Below, piece after piece: positions 1 through 6,638 of a DNA stretch of 9,511 nt. The translations under genes and the position numbers were made by a program. This DNA comes from Hydrogenothermaceae bacterium. GTDB lineage: Bacteria; Aquificota; Aquificia; Aquificales; Hydrogenothermaceae. The notes beneath the pieces were generated by a model that was given only the letters and a program-made list of their open reading frames with translations, ran no database searches and had not been told where the DNA came from. Every line of letters begins with the position of its first letter. Position 1 is the first letter of the stretch. The DNA is taken from positions 1-9,511 of the forward strand of contig JALSSG010000181.1 in NCBI GenBank assembly GCA_026984355.1, given 5' to 3'.

Positions 1-119
1 AGTAAAACCTGCTCATTTATACCATCTTTAAGATTTTTATAAAGCTGATTTATAGCTTTTGGTTGGTCACCTTTAGGTTCAAATTCTGAAACTAATTTAA
101 AAGGACTTTTTCCCATCAT
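1..119 (-). CDS. uvrB: UvrB, excinuclease ABC subunit B (N-terminal fragment, cut by window edge)
   Basis: Only the first 39 codons are inside the window; the gene runs off the left edge on the minus strand. The translation begins MMGKSPFKLVSEF and continues with EPKGDQPKAI. The signature FKLVSxFxPKGDQPxAI is the hallmark N-terminus of UvrB, just ahead of the Walker A helicase motif, which would lie outside. UvrB is the damage-verifying subunit of nucleotide excision repair: it is loaded by UvrA and recruits UvrC. Two ATG codons are in tandem (119-117 and 116-114). The SD-like AGGGTGA (126-120) abuts the first ATG, so the second gives better spacing. It is divergent from the PDC-like membrane protein gene, with a 92-bp spacer. 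Identification rests on a short but very characteristic stretch. Confidence 0.9.
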   Translation of the reverse strand, partial: MMGKSPFKLVSEFEPKGDQPKAINQLYKNLKDGINEQVL

Positions 120-211
120 TCACCCTGATTTTAATTTTTAGCTTAATAATATATTTCCAATTATTGTAGATTTCATTTTTTTAATTTAAACTTTTTATTA
201 AGGAGAGAAAT
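120..211. promoter_or_regulatory. Divergent uvrB / membrane-protein spacer
   Basis: This 92-bp, very AT-rich spacer must hold the promoters of two divergent genes. I see no clear TTGACA/TATAAT pair and no LexA-like palindrome for uvrB. The only firm elements are the two SD sites at its ends: AGGGTGA for uvrB and AAGGAGAG (200-207) for the rightward gene. Confidence 0.35.
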
Positions 212-1147
212 ATGCCAGCATCTGTAGAAACATTAACTCAATACTTAAGAACATATGAAAAAGACATTTACTCAATAGCGGAAAGTTTAGCAGCCTCCTT
301 TGATTTAGAAGATATACTAAAAGGCAAAAAGAAAACTATCAAAAGAATATTTGAACTTTTTCCAAGTATTGAGATGTTTTACATCATAGACGAAAACTGT
401 AAAAAAATAACAAAAACCTATTTTAATCCTTCAGAAAGATACTCCTTTAAAGAAGATGAAGACATAGAAAAAAACATAATTTTTAAGAAGTTTTGTAGAT
501 TTATTCCAAATATAAATGATATATACATAGAAAAAACAGTTATGTTTAATCCTTACACAAATAATTATGTTGTAGAAGTTTTTATTCCTTTTGAAATAGA
601 CGGAAAAAGATATTTTTTAGTTTTGAAATTCAATCTTTTAAAGTATTTAAAAATAAGAGAAGTAGAAGAAGTTAGATGGTTTGTTAACCTATCAAAAGTT
701 AGCTACGGCATAGTATCATTTTTACTTTTTTCTTTTGCCTTTGCTTTTATACTACTTACCTTTTATAAGGTATACAAAGAAATCTTTCATTTAAAAACTT
801 ATTCTGCAGATATTGTCATATTTAAATCTGTAATATATCTTACCCTGGCTCTTGCATTAGTAGATTTGGCAAGACAGATATTTCAGTATGAGATAATCTA
901 CGCAGAAGACCCAACAAAAAAAATTCCTTTACGAAAAATCACTTCAAGATTTTTGTCCACTGTTTTAATAGCAATGGCAATAGAAACACTTTTACTTGTA
1001 TTTAAAGCTTCAATTCTTGGAGAAATAAAATTTGACACAGTCATATATATGGCTGGAGCAGTATTTCTTATCCTTATTGGATTATCTGTTTACATCTATA
1101 CAGGATATAAAGTTGATGAATCTAAAAGAAAAAGAGAAGAATACTAA
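212..1147 (+). CDS. PDC/Cache-like sensor-domain protein with four C-terminal membrane helices, function unknown
   Basis: I do not recognise a named family with certainty. The 311-residue protein has a soluble N-terminal region (about 1-160), then four hydrophobic segments at about 164-186, 201-220, 246-267 and 275-298, and a charged tail. The soluble part has a helix, then strands such as EMFYIIDENCKKI (54-66) and a later FIPFEIDGKRYFLVLKFN (124-141). This pattern resembles PDC/Cache ligand-sensing domains, which end in a strand read-out of an aromatic-rich core. There is no signal peptide or membrane helix before the sensor-like part, and no kinase, GGDEF, HAMP or methyl-accepting output domain after the helices. 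It has its own strong SD (AAGGAGAG, 6-nt spacing) and is convergent with flgL, with 1 bp between stop codons. It could be a small signalling or transport accessory protein; that is inference. Confidence 0.6.
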   Translation: MPASVETLTQYLRTYEKDIYSIAESLAASFDLEDILKGKKKTIKRIFELFPSIEMFYIIDENCKKITKTYFNPSERYSFKEDEDIEKNIIFKKFCRFIPNINDIYIEKTVMFNPYTNNYVVEVFIPFEIDGKRYFLVLKFNLLKYLKIREVEEVRWFVNLSKVSYGIVSFLLFSFAFAFILLTFYKVYKEIFHLKTYSADIVIFKSVIYLTLALALVDLARQIFQYEIIYAEDPTKKIPLRKITSRFLSTVLIAMAIETLLLVFKASILGEIKFDTVIYMAGAVFLILIGLSVYIYTGYKVDESKRKREEY

Positions 1148-1148
1148 A

Positions 1149-2090
1149 TTATTTGATAAAATTCAGTAAGCTAAGGTCTTTGTTTTGAGCAATAGAAGAT
1201 AATAAAGCCTGATAAGCTGTTTTAGCCTTTTCAAGTTCAGATATAGCAAAAGCATAATCTGCATCTTCCAGTTTTGATTTTAGCTCTTTTACATTAACTT
1301 CTATCTGTAAATGTTGCTGATATATGTTATCAATAACATTCATATCAGAACCAATTTTTGATTGATGTTTCATAAGCTCAGATAAACCTATATCAAAAGC
1401 TTCTAAAAGTTTAACATTCCCATACGATTTACCATTTATAGTTAGATTTATTGTTCTTGTATTAAGCTGAGATAAATCTCCACTATCAATTATATCTATT
1501 ACCTGGTCTATAACTTCAACAACCGTTATCTTGTTGCTTATTTCGTTTACTCCAAAGTAATCTTTTCCACTAAAATTACTGCTTGTTTCTACACCCTTTG
1601 ATATAAACACTTTTGATTCAACAGTAGCACCATTATAATTACCTAGAGAATCAAAGGGGGCTGACTGATTTCTAACACCTGCAAATATATAGGAATCACC
1701 TATTTTTGTATTTGCCATATCTATAACATAATCTCTCATACCTTGAAGAAAATCTTTAATAATCTGTGCATCTTCATAATCTAAAACACCTGTGTTGTGA
1801 AGTCTTATAAGCTCTACTCTTGTTTCCTGCATTGCATCAACAGCAGATGTCAAAGAGTCTTCTGCGACTTCTAAAGTAGATTTTACAATATCAATATTTT
1901 TCCTATATATATTCAAATCATCAGCAATGTTAGAAAGTCTTAGAGACCTTACAGTATCTACTGTATTATCAGAAGGTGAAAATATTTTTTTTCCAGAGGC
2001 AAGCTGTTTTGTGTATTTTTGTAAATCCCTTTCCTTTAACCTATCATACTTTATAAAAGTGTCGAAAAATGCTATATCTGGAATTCTCAT
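1149..2090 (-). CDS. flgL: FlgL, flagellar hook-filament junction protein
   Basis: FlgL (HAP3) forms the ring between hook and filament and is exported by the flagellar type III system. The flagellin-superfamily N-terminus is clear: QLASGKKIFSPSDN at about residues 29-42, the counterpart of the LSSGxRIxSxxDD motif. A long heptad helix follows, then the FlgL-typical GDSYIFAGVRNQSAPF at about 131-146, and a C-terminal helix (about 255-305, LEKAKTAYQALLSSI) that would pack against the N-terminal helix. About 313 residues is normal for FlgL. Start: I chose ATG at 2090 (MRIPDIAFFD), which matches the usual MRI-type FlgL start. In-frame GTG codons at 2093 and 2102 would add one or four residues, and none has a good SD. 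It lies 53 nt behind the thioredoxin-like gene on the same strand and may be co-transcribed with it. No other flagellar gene is in the window. Confidence 0.85.
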   Translation of the reverse strand: MRIPDIAFFDTFIKYDRLKERDLQKYTKQLASGKKIFSPSDNTVDTVRSLRLSNIADDLNIYRKNIDIVKSTLEVAEDSLTSAVDAMQETRVELIRLHNTGVLDYEDAQIIKDFLQGMRDYVIDMANTKIGDSYIFAGVRNQSAPFDSLGNYNGATVESKVFISKGVETSSNFSGKDYFGVNEISNKITVVEVIDQVIDIIDSGDLSQLNTRTINLTINGKSYGNVKLLEAFDIGLSELMKHQSKIGSDMNVIDNIYQQHLQIEVNVKELKSKLEDADYAFAISELEKAKTAYQALLSSIAQNKDLSLLNFIK

Positions 2091-2143
2091 CACTTTTCTC
2101 ACAGCAGATTTTTTTCTTGCTTTCTATTATCGGAATAGTTTAT

Positions 2144-2638
2144 TTAATTTTTAGCTGTTTTATCTTCTTTCAATAATTTTATAAGTATCTTTTCTATCTT
2201 TTCAGGAGGTTGAGCACCATATAGAACTTTCTTTATCTTCATATTCTTATCAAGTATATAAGTAATAGGTACTCCTATTATTCTGTACTTGTACATTATC
2301 TTTCTATTTCCTATTAAAACAGGAATATTAAATTTCCATCTGCTTTTCCTTTCTCTAATCTCTTCTATGTCAGTACTATCCATAACTATAGCAAAGAACT
2401 GTACATTTTTCTTTTTAAACCTTTCATACAAAGTTTCCATAGCTGGCAGGTCTTTTTTACAGCTGTGGCAGTTCACGCCCCAGAAAATTAAAACAGTAGG
2501 ATAACCTTTCAAAGAGGTACTTTTTATAGTATTTCCAAATTCATCTAGAAGCTCAAAATAAGGAGCTTTTTTTTCTGCGAAGGCTGGTATAGAAATTACC
2601 AGTATCACAAAGTATATTAATTTTATTAAAACCTTCAT
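2144..2638 (-). CDS. Exported TlpA/ResA-like thiol-disulfide oxidoreductase
   Basis: The 164-residue protein has a signal peptide: a basic start, a hydrophobic stretch (residues 4-18) and an AFA/E cleavage site after about residue 21. A periplasmic location is therefore expected. The thioredoxin-like domain follows: FELLDEFGNTIKSTSLKG (28-45), strand VLIFWG, the redox motif C57-H-S-C60, KKDLPAMETL with the conserved proline (65) typical of TlpA/ResA, and the cis-proline loop GVP (122-124). Such proteins reduce or oxidise periplasmic disulfides, often for cytochrome c maturation, but no cytochrome gene is nearby. The residue before the first cysteine is Asn rather than the usual Trp. The ATG at 2638 has a weak purine-rich SD (AAAGAGATG). 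An 18-bp perfect palindrome lies 20 bp upstream of the start. The partner substrate is unknown. Confidence 0.82.
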   Translation of the reverse strand: MKVLIKLIYFVILVISIPAFAEKKAPYFELLDEFGNTIKSTSLKGYPTVLIFWGVNCHSCKKDLPAMETLYERFKKKNVQFFAIVMDSTDIEEIRERKSRWKFNIPVLIGNRKIMYKYRIIGVPITYILDKNMKIKKVLYGAQPPEKIEKILIKLLKEDKTAKN

Positions 2639-2657
2639 AGCTTCATCTCTTTAACAT

Positions 2658-2675
2658 TATTAGAATATTCTAATA
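2658..2675. promoter_or_regulatory. 18-bp perfect palindrome, candidate operator of the TlpA-like gene
   Basis: TATTAGAATATTCTAATA reads the same on both strands. It sits about 20 bp upstream of the thioredoxin-like start codon, in the divergent spacer with dgt. The position and perfect dyad symmetry suggest a dimeric regulator site. The sequence loosely resembles Fur/PerR-type boxes (TTAtAAT...ATTaTAA), but has an even-numbered centre. The regulator identity is speculative. Confidence 0.4.
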
Positions 2676-2691
2676 TCTTTTAAAGCATTAG

Positions 2692-2709
2692 TTATGATTA
2701 ATATCATAA
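2692..2709. promoter_or_regulatory. CRP/FNR-like inverted repeat TTATGAT-N4-ATCATAA upstream of dgt
   Basis: Seven-base arms flank TAAT, giving TGA-N6-TCA at the core, the half-site layout used by the CRP/FNR family (TTGAT-N4-ATCAA for FNR; four of five bases match in each arm). The centre is at 2700.5. A candidate -10 for dgt, TATACT (2732-2737), would put the start of transcription near 2742-2744. The site would then be centred at about -42 to -43, the class II activator position. No good -35 is visible, as expected of such promoters. It could equally act on the TlpA-like gene. Confidence 0.35.
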
Positions 2710-2767
2710 TTTATTTCTCCGAATTACAATTTATACTACTTATGTATATTTCGCAAAAGAGAAAGCA

Positions 2768-3799
2768 ATGATTAGAAAGCAGTTAGAGCAATTAGAATAT
2801 GAATATCTGCATCCTAAAGCTTCAAAAAGCAAGGAAGCTAAGAGAGATATACAGGAAAAAGAGTGTGATATAAGAACAAAGTTTCAAAGGGACAGAGATA
2901 GAATAATACACTCAAAAGCATTTAGAAGATTAAAACATAAAACACAGGTATTTATGTCTCCAGAAGGTGACCACTATAGAACAAGAATGACACACACACT
3001 TGAGGTATCACAGATAGCAAGAACAATAGCAAAAGCTCTAAAACTAAACGAAGACCTTACAGAAGCAATAGCTATGGGACACGACTTAGGACATACACCT
3101 TTTGGACATGCAGGAGAATTTATACTCAAAGAAGGAAAAACCAGTTATCACCATGCAAAACAAAGTCTTAGGGTTGTAGAAAAGTTAGAAAATGATGGAG
3201 ATGGTTTAAACCTTACACAAGAAGTAAAAGACGGTATTTTAAAACACAGTAAAGGAAAATCCCCACTTATCGCAAAAGGAAACATGCCACAGACTTTAGA
3301 AGGAGAAATAGTAAGACTTGCTGACAAAATAGCATATATAAACCATGACCTTGAAGATGCATTAAGAGCAAAAATAATATACAAATATGATATTCCAAAA
3401 GAGATTATAAATAAGCTTGGAGAAACTAAATCTGAAAGAATAAAAACAATAGTAAACAGTGTAATAAACACTACAATAGAGAATGATTATAAACATATTG
3501 TTATGGAAGAAGATATATACAAAGCTATGTACTCTCTTAGAGATTGGCTTTTTGAAAATGTATATCTTTCAAAACCAGTAGTCAAAGAGTTAGAAAAAGG
3601 AAAAGGTATAGTAAAAGCTTTATATGAGTATTATGTAGAAAATTATGAAGAAATACCATTTTACAAAAAATTCTTAGAAAAGTGGGGACAGTATAATCCC
3701 CAGCAAGCTGCTGTAGATTATGTAGCAGGAATGACAGATAGATTTGCTATAAAAACTTATGAAAAAATCTTTATACCTAAAGCATGGGCTATTCTGTAA
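2768..3799 (+). CDS. dgt: dGTPase-family HD-domain deoxynucleoside triphosphate triphosphohydrolase
   Basis: Enzymes of this family cut dNTPs to deoxynucleoside plus triphosphate in the cytoplasm and so limit the dNTP pool. The family hallmarks are in order: RDRDRIIHSKAFRRLKHKTQ (41-60), the first metal-ligand histidine in TRMTHTLEVSQIAR (H76), the HD dyad in AMGHDLGHTPFGHAGE (H105, D106), and the last ligand in RLADKIAYINHDLEDA (D186). A C-terminal helical region follows. At 343 residues it fits the shorter, thermophile-type (Dgt type 2) enzymes rather than the roughly 500-residue E. coli Dgt. Substrate range among dNTPs cannot be read from sequence. The SD is weak (AAAGAGAAAG). The 3' end overlaps the convergent bioA by 11 bp. 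The gene stands alone on its strand. Confidence 0.9.
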   Translation: MIRKQLEQLEYEYLHPKASKSKEAKRDIQEKECDIRTKFQRDRDRIIHSKAFRRLKHKTQVFMSPEGDHYRTRMTHTLEVSQIARTIAKALKLNEDLTEAIAMGHDLGHTPFGHAGEFILKEGKTSYHHAKQSLRVVEKLENDGDGLNLTQEVKDGILKHSKGKSPLIAKGNMPQTLEGEIVRLADKIAYINHDLEDALRAKIIYKYDIPKEIINKLGETKSERIKTIVNSVINTTIENDYKHIVMEEDIYKAMYSLRDWLFENVYLSKPVVKELEKGKGIVKALYEYYVENYEEIPFYKKFLEKWGQYNPQQAAVDYVAGMTDRFAIKTYEKIFIPKAWAIL

Positions 3800-5150
3800 C
3801 TGCTATTATACTTTCTTTTAAAGAGTCTAAAAAGTATTCAAGTTCTTCCTGAGTTATAACTAAAGGAGGCATAACAACCATAACATCACCAAGAGGTCTT
3901 ACCCATATGCCTCTTTTCAGCATCTCATCAGCTACTTTAAAACCTACCATTTCACCATACGGATAAGGTTCATTTTTCTTTTTATCTTTTACCAGCTCAA
4001 TCCCAGCCATAAAACCAAACTGTCTTACATCACCAACATGCTTAAGTTCCCAAAACTGCTTTAATTTATCTTCTAAAAGCTTTATTTTAGGCTGAAGTTT
4101 TTTTAACGTCTGCTCTTCTTCAAAAACTTCTAAATTAGCTATAGCCACACTACAGGCAAGAGGATTTCCTGTATAAGTATGTCCATGGTAGAACTGCTTG
4201 GCTTCTCCAAACTCTCCTAAAAATGCATTGTATATCTCTTCACTTACAAGTGTAGCTGCTAAAGGAAGATAACCTCCAGTTATACCTTTACCAAGTGCCA
4301 TAATATCTGGTTCAACACCTTCCTTTTCACAGGCAAACATATAACCAGACCTTCCAAACCCTGTAGCAACCTCGTCAACAATCATAAGTATTCCATACTC
4401 ATCACATATTCTTCTTATCTCTTTTAAATATCCATGAGGAAATGGTAGTATCCCTGCAGCTCCTTGAACTCCTGCCTCTAAAACTATTCCAGCAACTTCC
4501 TGATGATGATGAAATACAAAATCTTCAACCTCCTCAATCAGCAGTTTTGTAGTTTCGTATTCTAAAGCCTTTTCCCTACCTGCCTTTAAAACTGCCTCTT
4601 TATAAGGAGAAGGGAGTTTATAAACATCAAAAAGTAAAGGCTTGTATTTTTCATGGAATATGTTTATCCCACCAACACTTACACTTCCTATAGTATCTCC
4701 ATGATAAGCCTCTGAAAGAGTTATAAATTTTGTTCTTTGATGTTCTCCTTTATTATGCCAGTAGTGATAAGCTATTTTTATAGCTATCTCCATAGCTTCT
4801 GCACCATCTTCACTATAAAAAACCTTTGTAAGTTTAGGTGGTGTTATGTCTATGAGATTTTTAGCAAAAACTATAGCTGGCACATTAGAAGCTCCTAATG
4901 TTGTAAAATGAGCGATTTTTCCTAATTGCTCTATTATAGCCTTGTTCAATTTTGGATGATTATGACCATGTACATTACACCATAATGAAGCTACACCATC
5001 TAAATACTTATTACCATAAATATCGTATACATAAACTCCTTCTCCCCTTTCTACGATAACATTTTTCCTTTCTCTATAAACTTTCATCTGAGTAAATGGA
5101 TGCCAAAAATATTCTTTATCCCAGTTTTCCAAATAGCTTTTGTCCACCAT
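3789..5150 (-). CDS. bioA: BioA, 7,8-diaminopelargonic acid aminotransferase (biotin synthesis)
   Basis: BioA converts 8-amino-7-oxononanoate (KAPA) to 7,8-diaminononanoate using PLP, normally with S-adenosylmethionine as amino donor. Evidence: the BioA-specific WHPFTQM (16-22), the class III aminotransferase core with GAEAMEIAIK (116-125), AYHGDTIG (148-155), the PLP-ring aspartate in MIVDEVATGFGR (D259), and the Schiff-base lysine in LGKGITGGYLPLA (K288). RPLGDVMVVMPPL (418-430) is near the C-terminus. The 453-residue length is normal. The LWCNVHGHNHP block (57-66 region) and VGDVRQFGFMAG look, from memory, closer to the Bacillus subtilis-type enzyme, which uses lysine, than to E. coli BioA; donor choice is untested. 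The ATG has SD AGAGGA (5163-5158) with 7-nt spacing. No other bio gene is in the window. It is divergent from fmt. Confidence 0.93.
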   Translation of the reverse strand: MVDKSYLENWDKEYFWHPFTQMKVYRERKNVIVERGEGVYVYDIYGNKYLDGVASLWCNVHGHNHPKLNKAIIEQLGKIAHFTTLGASNVPAIVFAKNLIDITPPKLTKVFYSEDGAEAMEIAIKIAYHYWHNKGEHQRTKFITLSEAYHGDTIGSVSVGGINIFHEKYKPLLFDVYKLPSPYKEAVLKAGREKALEYETTKLLIEEVEDFVFHHHQEVAGIVLEAGVQGAAGILPFPHGYLKEIRRICDEYGILMIVDEVATGFGRSGYMFACEKEGVEPDIMALGKGITGGYLPLAATLVSEEIYNAFLGEFGEAKQFYHGHTYTGNPLACSVAIANLEVFEEEQTLKKLQPKIKLLEDKLKQFWELKHVGDVRQFGFMAGIELVKDKKKNEPYPYGEMVGFKVADEMLKRGIWVRPLGDVMVVMPPLVITQEELEYFLDSLKESIIAVTE

Positions 5151-5178
5151 GAAAAAATCCTCTTTTTATTAGATTTTG

Positions 5179-5190
5179 TTATTATAATAA
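5179..5190. promoter_or_regulatory. Candidate bidirectional promoter core between bioA and fmt
   Basis: TTATTATAATAA is a perfect 12-bp palindrome holding TATAAT on the plus strand (5183-5188) and, overlapping it, on the minus strand (5186-5181). Transcription would start about 20-25 nt before each gene. No good -35 hexamer is seen on either side. Such boxes arise easily in AT-rich DNA, so the support is the placement in a 67-bp divergent spacer and recurrence of the same core in the ttuB/trmB spacer. Confidence 0.45.
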
Positions 5191-5206
5191 CCAAAAATTA
5201 TAAAAC

Positions 5207-5212
5207 AGGAGG
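5207..5212 (+). promoter_or_regulatory. Strong SD that fixes the TTG start of fmt
   Basis: AGGAGG, five bases before TTG (5218-5220). It supports the rare TTG start, which is also exactly where the conserved MKIVFWGTPDFA N-terminus begins. Confidence 0.8.
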
Positions 5213-5217
5213 AAAGA

Positions 5218-6153
5218 TTGAAAATAGTTTTTTGGGGAACACCAGATTTTGCTGTCGAAAGTCTAAAAGCTCTGCTAAAAAGCAATCATAAAGTATTAGC
5301 TGTTATTACACAGCCAGATAAACCTAAAGGAAGAGGTAAAAAGATACAACCTCCTCCTGTTAAAGAAGAAGCTTTAAAGCATAATATTCCTGTAATACAA
5401 CCAGAAAAAGTAAAAAACAATCAAGAACTACTAAATACATTAAAAAAGTTAAATCCTGATATATTCGTAGTTGTTGCATATGGGAAAATTCTACCAGAAG
5501 AGATTATAAACTTACCAAAACATAAAACTATAAATGTTCATGCTTCTTTACTTCCTGAATATAGAGGAGCTGCACCTATCCATAGAGCGATTATGGAAGG
5601 GAAAGAAAAAACGGGTGTATGTATTATGGAAATTACACCACAATTAGATGCTGGAGATATATACGCGTGCAAAGAAATAGAGATTAAGGATTCTGATGAT
5701 ATTGTTTCCCTACACGATAAACTGGCAAAAGAAGGAGCAAAACTGTTAATTGATGTATTAGACAAAATAGAAAAAGGACAAATCCACAAAACACCTCAAA
5801 ACCATGAAAAAGCAACATATGCAAAACCGATACAAAAATCAGAAGGTAAAATTGACTGGTCAAAATCAGCAAGAGAAATTTTTAATCAGATAAGAGCCTT
5901 AAAAGTGTGGCCAAAAGCATATACAAAATTTAGAGATAAGGAAGTAAAGATTTTAGATGCCCAAATCATAGATGAAAAATCAACAGGAGAATTAGGAGAA
6001 ATAGTAGAAATTATGAAAGATAAAGGTATAGTAGTACAAACAGGAAAAGGCAAACTTCTAATAAAAAAAATACAGTTTCCAAGCTCAAAACCAATATCAG
6101 CAGTAGAAGCAGTTAGAGGGTATCACATAAAAACTGGAGAAAAGTTTCAATAA
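5218..6153 (+). CDS. fmt: Fmt, methionyl-tRNA formyltransferase
   Basis: Fmt transfers a formyl group from 10-formyltetrahydrofolate to Met-tRNA(fMet) for translation initiation. The N-terminal formyltransferase domain (1 to about 190) starts with KIVFWGTPDFAV and contains TQPDKPKGRGKK (31-42), the loop that contacts the tRNA. The catalytic triad N106, H108 and D144 lies in INVHASLLPEYRGAAPI (105-121) and QLDAGDI (142-148), at the same numbers as in E. coli. A linker with ATYAKPIQKSEGKIDW follows, then the C-terminal OB-like domain (about 205-311), which helps bind tRNA. At 311 residues it is full length. It starts at TTG with a strong SD. Its last 7 bases overlap the convergent DUF2628 gene. 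def, often beside fmt, is not in this window. Confidence 0.96.
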   Translation: MKIVFWGTPDFAVESLKALLKSNHKVLAVITQPDKPKGRGKKIQPPPVKEEALKHNIPVIQPEKVKNNQELLNTLKKLNPDIFVVVAYGKILPEEIINLPKHKTINVHASLLPEYRGAAPIHRAIMEGKEKTGVCIMEITPQLDAGDIYACKEIEIKDSDDIVSLHDKLAKEGAKLLIDVLDKIEKGQIHKTPQNHEKATYAKPIQKSEGKIDWSKSAREIFNQIRALKVWPKAYTKFRDKEVKILDAQIIDEKSTGELGEIVEIMKDKGIVVQTGKGKLLIKKIQFPSSKPISAVEAVRGYHIKTGEKFQ

Positions 6154-6638
6154 TAGTATCCACTACTACCTATATAAGCTGATAAAAATATCAAAAGCGT
6201 TATGTATACAGCAATAGCAACAAGTATAACCAGTATCACTCCAAATACTGTAGTTCCACCTTCTTTAGCTACCATATTTTTAAAAATCTGTTCATCAGAA
6301 TAAGCCGATTTTAATATAGAAAGTGTTTCATATGTCTTTTTAGCATACAGGTAGTTTCCAAACATTCCTACCATAATCCATAAGAAAATCCAGAATATAA
6401 ATCCAAACAGTGGTACAATAGATAAAATATTAAGCAGTATATATATAAACGCATATAGATACATTTTTCTATAACCAAACCACCATGAATTAAATAAAAA
6501 TGCAGACCAGTTCCATGATATTTTAGAACCTGAAGCAGCCATAATTTTCCATTTAGCTATATAATAATCGGCATTCTTTTGCACAAAAAGTCTTATAGTT
6601 TCTTCATCAAACTCTTCTAATAACTTTTTCACTATCAT
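6147..6638 (-). CDS. DUF2628-like small integral membrane protein
   Basis: Function unknown. The 163-residue protein has a soluble amphipathic N-terminus (1-40), then an aromatic block around 42-60 (NWSAFLFNSWWFGYRKMY) that is the signature of DUF2628-type proteins (W-x-A-F-x-F-x-x-x-W-x-x-Y-R-K-M-Y). Membrane helices lie at about 61-78 and 79-95. A charged loop includes KEGGT (125-129), and a last helix spans about 130-155 before a short IGSSGYYY tail. The start codon overlaps the ttuA stop as ATGA, so translation is probably coupled to ttuA and this is the last gene of the ttuB operon. The gene end overlaps fmt on the other strand. Nothing in the protein suggests a direct role in tRNA thiolation; the link is positional. 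Confidence 0.75.
   Translation of the reverse strand: MIVKKLLEEFDEETIRLFVQKNADYYIAKWKIMAASGSKISWNWSAFLFNSWWFGYRKMYLYAFIYILLNILSIVPLFGFIFWIFLWIMVGMFGNYLYAKKTYETLSILKSAYSDEQIFKNMVAKEGGTTVFGVILVILVAIAVYITLLIFLSAYIGSSGYYY

Noticed and set aside
1927..2154. Open frame on the plus strand opposite the start of flgL
   Set aside because: It is antisense to well-supported genes, has no SD, and its translation is a low-complexity hydrophobic/Phe-rich shadow of AT-rich coding DNA.
3148..3471. 107-codon open frame opposite dgt
   Set aside because: It lies wholly within the conserved HD enzyme gene, on the other strand, with a Ser/Phe/Ile-rich translation typical of reverse-strand shadows.
5151..5217. 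Riboswitch or BirA operator before bioA
   Set aside because: The 67-bp spacer has no structured leader and no long-spaced TTGT...ACAA-type dyad like a BirA site.
5538..5872. Two overlapping open frames on the minus strand inside fmt
   Set aside because: They are antisense to the conserved formyltransferase core, without SD or recognisable motif.
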